From: a virus
Virus record (IMG/VR): IMGVR_UViG_3300028610_000946
Coordinates: 1-49,491 of that record
Direction: 5' to 3' (one strand)
Length of the DNA: 49,491 nucleotides
Shown: positions 25,146-33,063 of the stretch, one piece after another
Layout of the letters: every line of letters starts with the position of its first letter
How positions within the stretch are numbered: position 1 is the stretch's first letter
The notes under the pieces: model-generated
What the model saw: the letters and a program-made list of their open reading frames with translations, nothing else
The model's database searches: none
Told to the model about the DNA's origin: nothing
Program-made: the position numbers and the translations under genes

Positions 25146-25925
25146 ATGAAAACAATAATAGTAAAAAAAATTGATGGATTTGATATTGTCGATGGATTTG
25201 GTCAGACTTGTATTGATCCGGAAGGAACAAAAAAGAAAATAGCAGACATGAAATTATATTCGGAAGAAAACAAGGTCGCCGATGCTAAATTGACTGAGAT
25301 AAACAATCTTTTAAAGAATCGGCTTGCGCTTGTTGAATCTTCTAAATTGCACTATAAAAACAAAGATATGAAAAAATTATCTATGGTGCAATATGAAATT
25401 GAGCAGCGGAATGAACAAATTAGTCAATTAAGAGATCAGCATATCGATTTATTAACACTTGCCGCCGCCAAACAAAGAGAAATATGGAAAGAAAACGCCG
25501 TTTATTTTGAAGCTAAAAAAGGTGAAAAAGGTATTACTGATGATGAGTTTTATGAGTATTCTAATCTTTTAAAGACGGCAGAAAAAGATAATCAAGTACT
25601 CGGTGTTGATAAAAAACCTGTAGCAGATTTGAGAGGTGTTCAGTTTGTCAAAGACGGTAAATTGTGCAAGGTTGACAAATTAGGTGAGAATGTAGGCGGT
25701 CCATTGATGAAAGATGTCAGTCCTGAACAATTCGAGGATATGCGGTTTGATAATCTTACTTCAGAGGAAAAAAGTTCCGAATATGATATGTTAATTGAAG
25801 GATTACAAAGTCAGGCGGCTACTATGAAAAGTAAGCTTGAGATTACAGGGGATGCGAAGGCGTTGGAAAAAGCTCAAGTATGGTATACCTCAGAAGTCGT
25901 TAAGGCAGACGATAAATATAAATAA
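25146..25925 (+). CDS. Putative fibre-associated coiled-coil protein
   Basis: 259 aa from ATG 25146 (after taggagacatagatat). The middle (about 30-130) is a long helix/coiled coil; the C-terminal part has PVADLRGVQFVKDGKLCKVD. Position after the fibre gene suggests a fibre assembly chaperone or second fibre component. Two terminators follow. Not firmly recognised. Confidence 0.6.
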   Translation: MKTIIVKKIDGFDIVDGFGQTCIDPEGTKKKIADMKLYSEENKVADAKLTEINNLLKNRLALVESSKLHYKNKDMKKLSMVQYEIEQRNEQISQLRDQHIDLLTLAAAKQREIWKENAVYFEAKKGEKGITDDEFYEYSNLLKTAEKDNQVLGVDKKPVADLRGVQFVKDGKLCKVDKLGENVGGPLMKDVSPEQFEDMRFDNLTSEEKSSEYDMLIEGLQSQAATMKSKLEITGDAKALEKAQVWYTSEVVKADDKYK

Positions 25926-25929
25926 AAAA

Positions 25930-25988
25930 ATGACCGAGGATATCCCCCGGTCATAGTCTCCTTTTGCCCTGCTTCGGCGGGGCTTTTT
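25930..25988 (+). terminator. Double terminator at the convergence of the two arms
   Basis: First hairpin ATGACCG/CGGTCAT (25930-25936 with 25948-25954). Second hairpin GCCCTGC-TTCG-GCGGGGC (25966-25983) with a UUCG tetraloop and a T run. The pair ends the late plus-strand operon. The far end touches the stop of the minus-strand gene at 25987. Confidence 0.92.
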
Positions 25989-26145
25989 AGTTATCACTCC
26001 ATTTAAAACAACTATGGAAAGTAAGATCGGTTTTTTTACAGTTAGGACATAAATAACCCCATGTTCTAATATCATGAGAATCTCTATTTAACTTTATTCC
26101 GCATCCGTAGCAAATGTAAGATCCTTCTTTATAGCGTTTCACCAT
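25987..26145 (-). CDS. Zinc-ribbon mini-protein
   Basis: 52 aa. CYGC (about residues 12-15) and CPNC (about 34-37) form a two-knuckle zinc ribbon; a further C occurs near the end. The start ATGGTGA overlaps the lipoprotein stop by 7 bases, so it is translationally coupled. It may bind nucleic acid or protein; no family is named. Confidence 0.65.
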   Translation of the reverse strand: MVKRYKEGSYICYGCGIKLNRDSHDIRTWGYLCPNCKKTDLTFHSCFKWSDN

Positions 26146-27365
26146 ACAATAATCTCTTGATCGGTGGAGAATGTGCTGATAAATCCGGTTGAATAATCAA
26201 ATGTTTTTATCATTCCGGATTCGTGGTAGTATATTTTTTCGTTTATTATTTCCGGGTTTAGGGTGTCAAAATAAGGAATTGCGCCGGATCTTGTGTTAGT
26301 TCCCGGGTAGATTTCTGATACTACTTCAAGGCGGTCGATGCTTGGAATGTGTCGGTATAATTGACCGGTTACGGTTTCAATCCAGTAGGTTACTTCTTCG
26401 CCGTTTTCCTCACGTACTCCAACGGCTAGGATATACGGGCGTTCTCCATAAGGAACATCGTACCAATCGGGGTAATTTTCGTATTCGTTGAACCCATATA
26501 AAGAGTTTGCGGCGCTTGTGATCCCATCGGCGGCAGTCCAAGTGTAGCCATTTTCAGTATACCAAGTTCCGTTAGCATTTTGCCATACTGAATGGTCAAA
26601 GTAGTTTCTTTCCCATGTAATATAATATTCTCCTGTTTCATCTGCTATGTAACCCTCCTCCGTTCCCATATTGTAGGTCATTATCCCGCCGTCGTAGGCT
26701 GTTTCAATTACTTTATCGTCGGTCAGATTGTGATATTGACCGAGTGGACCGACTGCAATTATATGACCGCTTAAGGTTTCAATCACATGGTCAACTTGCC
26801 ATTCGTCGAGATACCAGGTATTTATATTCTCATTGTTAAAAAATATCCTTGTGTAGTGTTTATACCTTGCACCTAATGCAAGAGCTTCAGCCGGTGGGAT
26901 ATCTTCGAGTGTCCAGATGTCATCATTGTAGATTATGTCACCTCTTGGATTCAGGCCATTTGACACGGCCTTAATTGCCTCGGGTAATACTGGCAACCAT
27001 GCGGATTGTTCAACTTCTGCTTGATCGTCAAACCAGTAAATTACATCGTCGATTGATAATTTTCTAAATCCTGCTTGTTTGATTGATCCTATGTAGCTAT
27101 CTATCAGGTTTTCACCATCCCAAAATTTGAGCGTGTCACCGTCTAATAGGGCAAATAGTATCGGTGCGGGTTCATCTATCACGGGATCCTCTTCCGGTTC
27201 TGGTATTTCTATCTCTTCCGGAGGATCTTCAATCGGGGGAGTTTCCGGGGGTAGTTCGTCGGTTTCGTGGATAATTACTGGGGGTTCTAGGGGGATTGTT
27301 TGCTGTTCGCATGCGCACATTACATATAGTAATAGTACGATGCAAGTGTAAATTAGTTTTTTCAT
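26139..27365 (-). CDS. Secreted lipoprotein with proline/glutamate linker and propeller-like domain
   Basis: 408 aa. MKKLIYTCIVLLLYVMCAC is a lipoprotein signal with Cys19 as the likely lipid site. A rigid linker of repeated proline and glutamate (about 25-65) follows, then a domain of repeated tryptophan/tyrosine strands (for example ENINTWYLDEWQVDHVIETL), suggesting a beta propeller. RBS ctttcgaaaggagaatgaaATG-type. As the last large gene of the minus arm it may be a lysogenic-conversion or superinfection-exclusion surface protein. It is a cell-envelope protein and unlikely to be a virion part. Confidence 0.75.
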   Translation of the reverse strand: MKKLIYTCIVLLLYVMCACEQQTIPLEPPVIIHETDELPPETPPIEDPPEEIEIPEPEEDPVIDEPAPILFALLDGDTLKFWDGENLIDSYIGSIKQAGFRKLSIDDVIYWFDDQAEVEQSAWLPVLPEAIKAVSNGLNPRGDIIYNDDIWTLEDIPPAEALALGARYKHYTRIFFNNENINTWYLDEWQVDHVIETLSGHIIAVGPLGQYHNLTDDKVIETAYDGGIMTYNMGTEEGYIADETGEYYITWERNYFDHSVWQNANGTWYTENGYTWTAADGITSAANSLYGFNEYENYPDWYDVPYGERPYILAVGVREENGEEVTYWIETVTGQLYRHIPSIDRLEVVSEIYPGTNTRSGAIPYFDTLNPEIINEKIYYHESGMIKTFDYSTGFISTFSTDQEIIVW

Positions 27366-27395
27366 TTCATTCTCCTTTCGCTCGTTGGCGGTGTT

Positions 27396-27611
27396 TTATA
27401 TTGTTATATTGGAAACAATTTTGATATCATTGTGATTTTGAATTGCACGATGGACTATTCCTTGCTCAATACAACCATCCGTTATACACATCGAAACACA
27501 GTTGCCACTTTCTTTGTTTAATAATCCAGTTTCTTCATTCCATTCCTGACCCTCAATCCATTTTCTCATCTCTTTACCGCAAGATAAACAATAATCTTCT
27601 GTCATTTTCAT
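27396..27611 (-). CDS. Small cysteine-rich protein
   Basis: 71 aa. CLSCGKEMRKWIEGQEW is a zinc-knuckle start, and CVSMCITDGC gives further cysteines. RBS gaaggatcataatATG. Likely a small zinc protein of the early arm. Function unknown. Confidence 0.6.
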   Translation of the reverse strand: MKMTEDYCLSCGKEMRKWIEGQEWNEETGLLNKESGNCVSMCITDGCIEQGIVHRAIQNHNDIKIVSNITI

Positions 27612-27612
27612 A

Positions 27613-27822
27613 TTATGATCCTTCTACTGGTTGAACGGGTTTGCTTTTTAATAATATATCCATAGCTCCAGCCATTTTAATCTGTTCATCAACAATATTT
27701 TCATATTTTTTTAAAGCTTCATTTAAATCATCAAGTTCATATTGCTGAAACTCATACGGGGGATTTTCTATCATATTATTAATACAATCCCTAATTAAAA
27801 CTATTTCTATAAAATAATTCAT
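27613..27822 (-). CDS. Small helical protein
   Basis: 69 aa, mainly helical with acidic YELDDLNEALKKYENIVDEQ. It starts by TAATG overlap with the preceding stop, so coupled translation is likely. No recognised domain. Confidence 0.6.
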   Translation of the reverse strand: MNYFIEIVLIRDCINNMIENPPYEFQQYELDDLNEALKKYENIVDEQIKMAGAMDILLKSKPVQPVEGS

Positions 27823-28175
27823 TACAATATCTCTCCATTAAGTTTCATATGATATGCTTTCAGGACGGTTTCCGGGAGTAATCCGACTATTATGGCGTAT
27901 ACGTTCATGGCGCCGGATTCGAACCAGTAGCGGGAATCGTCGTTTGCTTTGATGAGTTTATTATACAATGCTTTCTGTGATTTATCTTTTTTTGTCAGGG
28001 CTTTTTGTTCGATTTCGTTTAGATTTTTGACATCCCGGCTCATAATTGTATAGGCTGCATCGGTTTGCAGATCTTCAAAGGAATGTTCTATCATGCAGGT
28101 GCAGAGCAATTTTATCCCGGCTTTCAGGGTTGATCCGGCTTTGTTTGGGGTTTGGGCTTGTTTTATGACTGTCAT
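27822..28175 (-). CDS. Hypothetical helical protein
   Basis: 117 aa, coupled to the upstream CPCC-type gene by an ATGA overlap. A long helical centre (about 20-75) is followed by SRYWFESGAMNVYAIIVGLL, a hydrophobic but not clearly transmembrane segment. Function unknown. Confidence 0.65.
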   Translation of the reverse strand: MTVIKQAQTPNKAGSTLKAGIKLLCTCMIEHSFEDLQTDAAYTIMSRDVKNLNEIEQKALTKKDKSQKALYNKLIKANDDSRYWFESGAMNVYAIIVGLLPETVLKAYHMKLNGEIL

Positions 28176-28324
28176 TCTTCATCTACCGTAGCAAATAAAT
28201 CATTAAAAGTAGATCCGTCATGATAATAATCATCCATTTCAGGATTATAACCACATAGTTCACATTCTTCATAAGTTAATGTTTCATGGCCACAACATGG
28301 ACACGTAAATATTTTATTTTCCAT
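28172..28324 (-). CDS. CPCC-type cysteine-rich protein
   Basis: 50 aa. FTCPCCGHETLTYEECELCG has CPCC and CELC knuckles followed by YNPEMDD, the pattern of the CPCC family (CPCCGy...CpvCgW.dD). Probable zinc binding. RBS aaggagattatg. The stop overlaps the next start by 4 bases. Confidence 0.7.
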   Translation of the reverse strand: MENKIFTCPCCGHETLTYEECELCGYNPEMDDYYHDGSTFNDLFATVDEE

Positions 28325-28334
28325 CATAATCTCC

Positions 28335-28496
28335 TTAAATTACTGTCTGAGCATCTTCAATACTCAGATTCATTCGATATTTTCTGAATTGCAACATTGC
28401 TGTTAAATAATCACATTTCAAGTCAAAATTATCTGTTAATAATGTTCTTTTTCTCAATTCCAGTTCAATCGCTTCTATGTTTTCGTATAGTGTCAT
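28335..28496 (-). CDS. Small hypothetical protein
   Basis: 53 aa, helical, overlapping its upstream neighbour by 4 bases (ATGA). Sequence begins MTLYENIEAIELELRKRTLL. Not recognised. Confidence 0.6.
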   Translation of the reverse strand: MTLYENIEAIELELRKRTLLTDNFDLKCDYLTAMLQFRKYRMNLSIEDAQTVI

Positions 28497-28669
28497 GCGT
28501 CCTCCTCAATAACAACCATATGACTGGTTTTTTCGTTTTTTAGGTGATAATGCAGCATATGTTTTCCATCTTCAACTACATAGCATTCTACCATGGATCG
28601 GTGTGGCAGCGGGTAGATTTTTTCTACATTGTGCCGTTTCTTGGCTTTTTCGATTAGTTTGTCAATCAT
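28493..28669 (-). CDS. Small hypothetical protein
   Basis: 58 aa with basic N-terminus (MIDKLIEKAKKRHNVEKIYP) and a short beta segment YVVEDGKHMLHYHLK. It overlaps the XRE gene by 8 bases and the next gene by 4. Function unknown. Confidence 0.6.
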   Translation of the reverse strand: MIDKLIEKAKKRHNVEKIYPLPHRSMVECYVVEDGKHMLHYHLKNEKTSHMVVIEEDA

Positions 28670-29117
28670 GTAATAATTCCTTTAAAGTTTTCCTTAATTG
28701 TTCGCCTGCTTCTTTTCCTGAAACTCCACGACGTGACGATTCATAGATGAAATCAATAAAAGATTGAAAAGTGACATATTTTTTTACTTTTATATATGCC
28801 TTATAAACTTCAATTATTGTAGTCGGGCAATATTTTACGATATAATAATATAAATCATGGCATTCGATTTTTGACAATCCAGACCATTCAGCGGTTTTAT
28901 TTAAAATCTTTAAAACTTTCCACTGATCTTTTTTAAAAAAATTATTATTCACCTTCAAAATAACATCAAGCAATATATCAGTTGAACCACCCGGTTTTAA
29001 TTCACGCTCCCCCGATTCTAACCGGGATACATGCGCCTGGGTAATTCCCATTTTTTCTGCAAATTGTACCTGATTTAATCCAAGGCATAATCTAGCGTTT
29101 TTGATTTTGTTTTTCAT
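28662..29117 (-). CDS. XRE-family HTH regulator
   Basis: 151 aa from ATG 29117, with a strong RBS (aaaggaggaacaATG). Residues 5-37 form an XRE HTH: NARLCLGLNQVQFAEKMGIT then QAHVSRLESGEREL. The C-terminal domain is helical and not a LexA-like protease. It could be a repressor of the nearby divergent promoters at 29707-29782 or of the shared promoter family. It is the only clear DNA-binding repressor candidate in the early arm. Confidence 0.8.
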   Translation of the reverse strand: MKNKIKNARLCLGLNQVQFAEKMGITQAHVSRLESGERELKPGGSTDILLDVILKVNNNFFKKDQWKVLKILNKTAEWSGLSKIECHDLYYYIVKYCPTTIIEVYKAYIKVKKYVTFQSFIDFIYESSRRGVSGKEAGEQLRKTLKELLHD

Positions 29118-29319
29118 TGTTCCTCCTTTCACTCCTGGCTATTGATTGTTCATAGGTTTCTTTTGTTAGTGGCGGCATTCTTAATAGTCTGAATATATCA
29201 TCTGTTTTACGCTTCTGCTTATCCCGATATTTCACCAAAAAATCTATGAATTTTACGTATAGGTAGATCATTATTGCGCCGGACATGATTAAAATTGCTA
29301 TTAGGGTTATTGGGGTCAT
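29092..29319 (-). CDS. Small membrane protein
   Basis: 75 aa. One N-terminal membrane segment (TLIAILIMSGAIMIYLYVKF), then a basic helical tail. The end overlaps the XRE start by 26 bases; the start overlaps the previous gene by 4. Function unknown. Confidence 0.65.
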   Translation of the reverse strand: MTPITLIAILIMSGAIMIYLYVKFIDFLVKYRDKQKRKTDDIFRLLRMPPLTKETYEQSIARSERRNNEKQNQKR

Positions 29320-29459
29320 TTTCTATTCCTTTTTCTTCTGGCTTTAGCTCTTTTCTGTTTGCTCATTTTCCAACCGATACCGCCTAATATATTAGTTTCC
29401 ACTTCTGGGCTACTGTAATGATGTTTTATATCTCCAAAAAAATTATATTCATGATTCAT
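29316..29459 (-). CDS. Small basic protein
   Basis: 47 aa, ending in a very basic tail (KQKRAKARRKRNRK). RBS ataaggagaaattg. It overlaps the next start by 4 bases (ATGA). Could bind nucleic acid; not recognised. Confidence 0.6.
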   Translation of the reverse strand: MNHEYNFFGDIKHHYSSPEVETNILGGIGWKMSKQKRAKARRKRNRK

Positions 29460-29478
29460 CAATTTCTCCTTATAATGT

Positions 29479-29498
29479 AGGGCTGAATTAACAGCCCT
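29479..29498 (-). repeat. Hairpin agggctgttaattcagccct, copy 2
   Basis: Identical on the minus strand to 3014-3033 on the plus strand, 7 bases after the stop of the 29506-29676 gene. It marks the 3' end of cassette C. Confidence 0.75.
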
Positions 29499-29505
29499 GT
29501 TTTTA

Positions 29506-29676
29506 TTAAGCCCACATTTTTAATAAGTCAATTCCGATAAAACTTTCTTTACCTGATTCACTTGTAAAAGCAACCGCTTTGAATGTTTCACCGTCAACAG
29601 TCTTAACAGACCATCTATAATTTGTTCCTTTTGTCATTTGTTTGCATGTATGGAATAATAAAGCTTTTCTTGTCAT
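29506..29676 (-). CDS. Small protein of dispersed cassette C (unknown)
   Basis: 56 aa, with RBS gaaggagtcaaacgg. Same length as the cassette A protein but without clear sequence similarity; it is more beta-like (YRWSVKTVDGETFKAVAFTS). It has its own promoter (29735-29707) and the shared 20-base hairpin after its stop. Function unknown. Confidence 0.65.
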   Translation of the reverse strand: MTRKALLFHTCKQMTKGTNYRWSVKTVDGETFKAVAFTSESGKESFIGIDLLKMWA

Positions 29677-29706
29677 CCGTTTGACTCCTTCATTTGATCT
29701 ATCTCC

Positions 29707-29735
29707 AATATACCACAGTCATTGTTATATGTCAA
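29707..29735 (-). promoter_or_regulatory. Dispersed promoter unit, copy C
   Basis: On the minus strand: TTGACA (29735-29730), 17-base spacer containing actgtgg, TATATT (29712-29707). The surrounding atatacc, ttgacatataa, actgtggtata, tagatcaaat and aaggagtca blocks are shared with copy B. Confidence 0.7.
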
Positions 29736-29753
29736 CGGTATATGTTAAAATAG

Positions 29754-29782
29754 TTGAAAAAACTTGAAAAAAAGTGTAAAAT
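29754..29782 (+). promoter_or_regulatory. Divergent promoter, leaderless layout
   Basis: TTGAAA (29754-29759), 17-base spacer, TAAAAT (29777-29782). ATG at 29789 lies 7 bases on, with no RBS. It is back to back with copy C, so the two could share an operator. Confidence 0.6.
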
Positions 29783-29788
29783 ACGGAT

Positions 29789-30154
29789 ATGGATCATTGG
29801 GAAGTAATGGAGCGGTTTAATTTATGGTTTCAAAGGCAATCGAAGTATGCCGGAGGGTTTTTATTTCAGAATAATTCGGGATATGCCAGCGTTGAGCATG
29901 TAAAGTATGGTTTGCCGTCTTGCGGGGGTGGATCTGATTATGTATGCTTCGTAGATGGACAGACTGAGTTTTTCGAGATAAAGACTATTCAGTCGCCGAC
30001 CTTAAGGAAAAGTCAAAAGACCTTTATAAAAAATATGACTGGTCAAGGCTTTAATTGTTGGATTGTTAAGGAATTACCTGAGCCGATTGATAGCGTTTGG
30101 TTTTATATCGTTTCGGCTCAGGATTACCGGGCTTTTAAGTCGTGGCCTTATTGA
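29789..30154 (+). CDS. VRR-NUC/PD-(D/E)XK nuclease
   Basis: 121 aa. The core GGGSDYVCFVDGQTEFFEIK gives Asp50 and Glu63-x-Lys65, and Gln76 follows in RKSQKTFI, matching the VRR-NUC nuclease pattern. Such phage nucleases may act on recombination or repair intermediates or as junction resolvases. It is the only plus-strand gene in the early arm and runs 7 bases into the minus-strand gene at 30148. Confidence 0.8.
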   Translation: MDHWEVMERFNLWFQRQSKYAGGFLFQNNSGYASVEHVKYGLPSCGGGSDYVCFVDGQTEFFEIKTIQSPTLRKSQKTFIKNMTGQGFNCWIVKELPEPIDSVWFYIVSAQDYRAFKSWPY

Positions 30155-30462
30155 CCAATTTTTATATATAATAGCAGGGCTTTTTCTGATGTTTTATATT
30201 TATTAGTATCATTTGGGAAATTATCAATAAATGATTCATCTACATATTCATAAAAATCTTCTTCTGTAATTCCTTCGTGATCATCATCCATGTCAAGGAT
30301 GCTAACTAATTCCATACAGTATTTATGATTTTTCCAAATATAAATACCATCATACTCATGTACAGAATAATCATATTTTTCACCTTTTTTAATTACTCCA
30401 CCGCACCAATTACATTTATGTTCTTTTCTTGCTTTTCTTGTTACTCGGCTTATGGTTGTCAT
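30148..30462 (-). CDS. Zinc-finger phage protein
   Basis: 104 aa. HKCNWCGGVIKKGEKYDYSV and a later HKYC form a treble-clef-like zinc site seen in small phage proteins. C-terminus is acidic. It starts by TAATG overlap with the upstream helicase stop. Function unknown, perhaps a regulator linked to replication. Confidence 0.7.
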   Translation of the reverse strand: MTTISRVTRKARKEHKCNWCGGVIKKGEKYDYSVHEYDGIYIWKNHKYCMELVSILDMDDDHEGITEEDFYEYVDESFIDNFPNDTNKYKTSEKALLLYIKIGQ

Positions 30463-32096
30463 TATATCTCTACCTCCTGAGTTTGTCTATTTCGTTTTTG
30501 TAGATACTCTCGTTTTTTTACTATCCAATATCCTTTATATTTTCTCACATGGGCAATTGCTGATAATAAAGGTACATTTACGGTGTACTCCAATTCGTTT
30601 AATTTATGATAAATCCACATCCAATTATAACCGAACTGAATTGCAAAATCTGAAATAGCCTTAATCGGTGTGTAATCAATTTCGGCGTTTCCGATGCCTG
30701 CCATATAAGCGGCTTTTGCGGCGGATATCAGGTCTTGGAATTGGCGTTTTTCTTCTTCGGGGCGGTCGCGGAGGGGGATGGGTCCTTTTAGTTCTATTAG
30801 TCTGCCGTCGATTTCTTTGATATTCGATTTTAACGGTGTTTTTGTGTGGCCACAAGGGCAAGATGATCCCTCAAAATATTGATAACATTTTTCACAAAAC
30901 CGCAATATAATAGCATTTTTACCCTTCTTTTTACCTCTTTTCGGCTCGTTTCCACAGAATCGCCATTCAACATTTAAGAGTTCATAAAGTGATTTATCAG
31001 GTTCGAAAACGACATGTTCGCGTGCGTTTCCGACGTGATCAAGGATTACACAGTCTTTTTTCCCAGGATAAACACGGATACCTCTTCCGACCATTTGAAA
31101 AAATAGAGGTCTTGAAAATGTCGGCCTGAGCATGATAATACATTCTACATTAGGAACATCCAAACCTACTGCAATAAGGTCACAACTTGTCAAACCTTGC
31201 AGAGTGCCGTCTTTAAGTGAGTCAATTCTTTCTGCTCGCTGTTTGTCGGTCATTTTCCCGTCAATTGATGCAAATCTATAACCGGCGGCGTTGAATTGAT
31301 TGGCGGTGTCTTCAGCTGCTTTTACTGACCTACAATAGACTAAACATGTTTTCCCGTCGGCAAGTTCTTTATAATGTTGGATCGCTTTTCCGTATACCTG
31401 ATTACGTTTGAATAATTGATCAAGTTCTTTTTCGTCGTAATCAGCACCGCGCCGGGTCAGGTCTTCAAGTCCTTTGATCGGCGGGGAAAAATAGCGAAAA
31501 GGTGATAGGTAATCCATTTCGATTAGGTCTTTTAATGGTGGTCCTTTGACCATTACATCATAGATTCCATTATATTTGGGTTTATCTTTCCAGATATTCG
31601 AGTTAAAAAAATCAATCGCTTTGCAGTGTTTTAGAAAGTTTTTATCGTATCGCTCCTGAGTTGCACTAAATCCGATTATTTTAGTAGTAGGCGGTGAGTT
31701 TTCAATTATATATTTTTGACCCAATAGTTCTATATGATTTTCATCGAAAATTATGAGTGATGGAAAATTCTTTATTTTACCATCTTTAATCCGGCGTTTA
31801 ATTGTACTCATAGATATTACATGCACATTAAAAGCGTTTGACTCCCTCATACTTGCCTTAATTATTCCATGAGGGATCTTTCTATTATATAAATGTTTTG
31901 AAGCCTGCCATAATAGCTCTGATTTCGGTACACATATCCATATACGATGCTTTTTATCATATGCACTAGCAGTAATTGCGGCGAAAATATGAGTCTTTCC
32001 GCCGCCGGTGTTGAGTTGTACTGCTACAGCTCTATTTTTTCTTAATGCGATTCTGGTATCTAAAAATAATGCGTCTTGATATGGTCTAAGATCCAC
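30462..32096 (-). CDS. Superfamily 2 helicase with zinc ribbon
   Basis: 544 aa from GTG 32096. Motif I TGGGKT (30-35), motif II FDENH (117-121, in place of DEAH), motif III FSAT, and motif VI QMVGRGIRVYPGK are present. A C-terminal zinc ribbon has CEKC and CPCG. It resembles type III restriction/UvsW-like phage helicases. It likely unwinds or remodels replication or recombination intermediates. It directly follows the methyltransferase stop. Confidence 0.88.
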   Translation of the reverse strand: MDLRPYQDALFLDTRIALRKNRAVAVQLNTGGGKTHIFAAITASAYDKKHRIWICVPKSELLWQASKHLYNRKIPHGIIKASMRESNAFNVHVISMSTIKRRIKDGKIKNFPSLIIFDENHIELLGQKYIIENSPPTTKIIGFSATQERYDKNFLKHCKAIDFFNSNIWKDKPKYNGIYDVMVKGPPLKDLIEMDYLSPFRYFSPPIKGLEDLTRRGADYDEKELDQLFKRNQVYGKAIQHYKELADGKTCLVYCRSVKAAEDTANQFNAAGYRFASIDGKMTDKQRAERIDSLKDGTLQGLTSCDLIAVGLDVPNVECIIMLRPTFSRPLFFQMVGRGIRVYPGKKDCVILDHVGNAREHVVFEPDKSLYELLNVEWRFCGNEPKRGKKKGKNAIILRFCEKCYQYFEGSSCPCGHTKTPLKSNIKEIDGRLIELKGPIPLRDRPEEEKRQFQDLISAAKAAYMAGIGNAEIDYTPIKAISDFAIQFGYNWMWIYHKLNELEYTVNVPLLSAIAHVRKYKGYWIVKKREYLQKRNRQTQEVEI

Positions 32097-33053
32097 TTAA
32101 AAATCCAGCGTCGGGTGATCTTCAACCGCATCATATTTGATGTTCTCAAGATTTCTAACAGCCTGCCGAAAGTAAGAAGGTTTTAGCTCGGCTCCGATAC
32201 CTTTGCGACCGTTTTGGACCGCTCCATATACTTCTGAACCGACACCCATAAAAGGAGTAAAAACAGTTTCGCCGGGGTTTGTTCTGAGCACGATAGCTCT
32301 GTAAATTACGTCCAATTGGAGAGCGTGGACGTGTTTTTCATCGTCTTTATCTCTGCCGGGTTTGTATGGCAATACATTATCAAGTCTGATATCATCCCAA
32401 AAACAAGAGGCATAATTTCGCCAGATAAAATGAGAGAATCGGTTTTCTGTTTGTTTTCCTTTCCAATTTTTATATTTTAGGATTTCGTCAGGCATTTTAT
32501 TTTCACCGGCGTAATAACTAAATCCTGTAGGATGTTGTACAGGTATTATATTTTCGCCTTTTTTCCGGAACATTAACAATTGATCAGCAGAGGCGACACC
32601 GGCATATGTAGAATCGTCAACAGTAGTTTTATGTGATAAATTGTGTTGCATTGTTCGATTTCTTACTGTCAAAGGTTCTTTCCATATCATGTGACGACCG
32701 ATATAATCAAAGCCTAATTTTTGATGGAGCCTGATTATATCTCCTGGAAAATCTGTCAATGAGTCTTTTCCACTATTTCCGCTTGGGGTGTCCATGCAAT
32801 GAACTGCCGTGCATCTGCCGTTTTTTGTAATCCGGTGTTTTTCTTTTACTATATATTCGTAGTGTTCGAAAAACGTTTCGTAGTCGTCGGCGTTTGATAG
32901 GTCTTCATCGGAAGAACTGTAGTGATACATGCCACAAAACGGCGGGCTATAAATTGAAAAATGTATTGATTCGTCGGGTAGGTCTCTCATTATTGACATA
33001 CAGTCACCATTGTATATTGCATAGTCGTTTGTTATTTTTTCTTCTTTAATCAT
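32097..33053 (-). CDS. Adenine/cytosine-N4 DNA methyltransferase
   Basis: 318 aa with RBS aaggagattaagATG. Motif IV YSPPF (35-39) and a late motif I TPFMGVGSEVYGAVQNGRKG define an N6-adenine/N4-cytosine amino-methyltransferase of the beta type (catalytic motif first). The catalytic core is complete. It may protect phage DNA from restriction or mark it. It sits between two SF2 helicases without a restriction endonuclease. Confidence 0.9.
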   Translation of the reverse strand: MIKEEKITNDYAIYNGDCMSIMRDLPDESIHFSIYSPPFCGMYHYSSSDEDLSNADDYETFFEHYEYIVKEKHRITKNGRCTAVHCMDTPSGNSGKDSLTDFPGDIIRLHQKLGFDYIGRHMIWKEPLTVRNRTMQHNLSHKTTVDDSTYAGVASADQLLMFRKKGENIIPVQHPTGFSYYAGENKMPDEILKYKNWKGKQTENRFSHFIWRNYASCFWDDIRLDNVLPYKPGRDKDDEKHVHALQLDVIYRAIVLRTNPGETVFTPFMGVGSEVYGAVQNGRKGIGAELKPSYFRQAVRNLENIKYDAVEDHPTLDF

Positions 33054-33063
33054 CTTAATCTCC

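Noticed and set aside
24296-25925. Diversity-generating retroelement at the fibre gene
   Set aside because: No reverse transcriptase and no template/variable repeat pair were seen.
27127-27351. Serine/glycine-rich frame antisense to the lipoprotein
   Set aside because: Mirror of the proline/glutamate codons of the lipoprotein linker.
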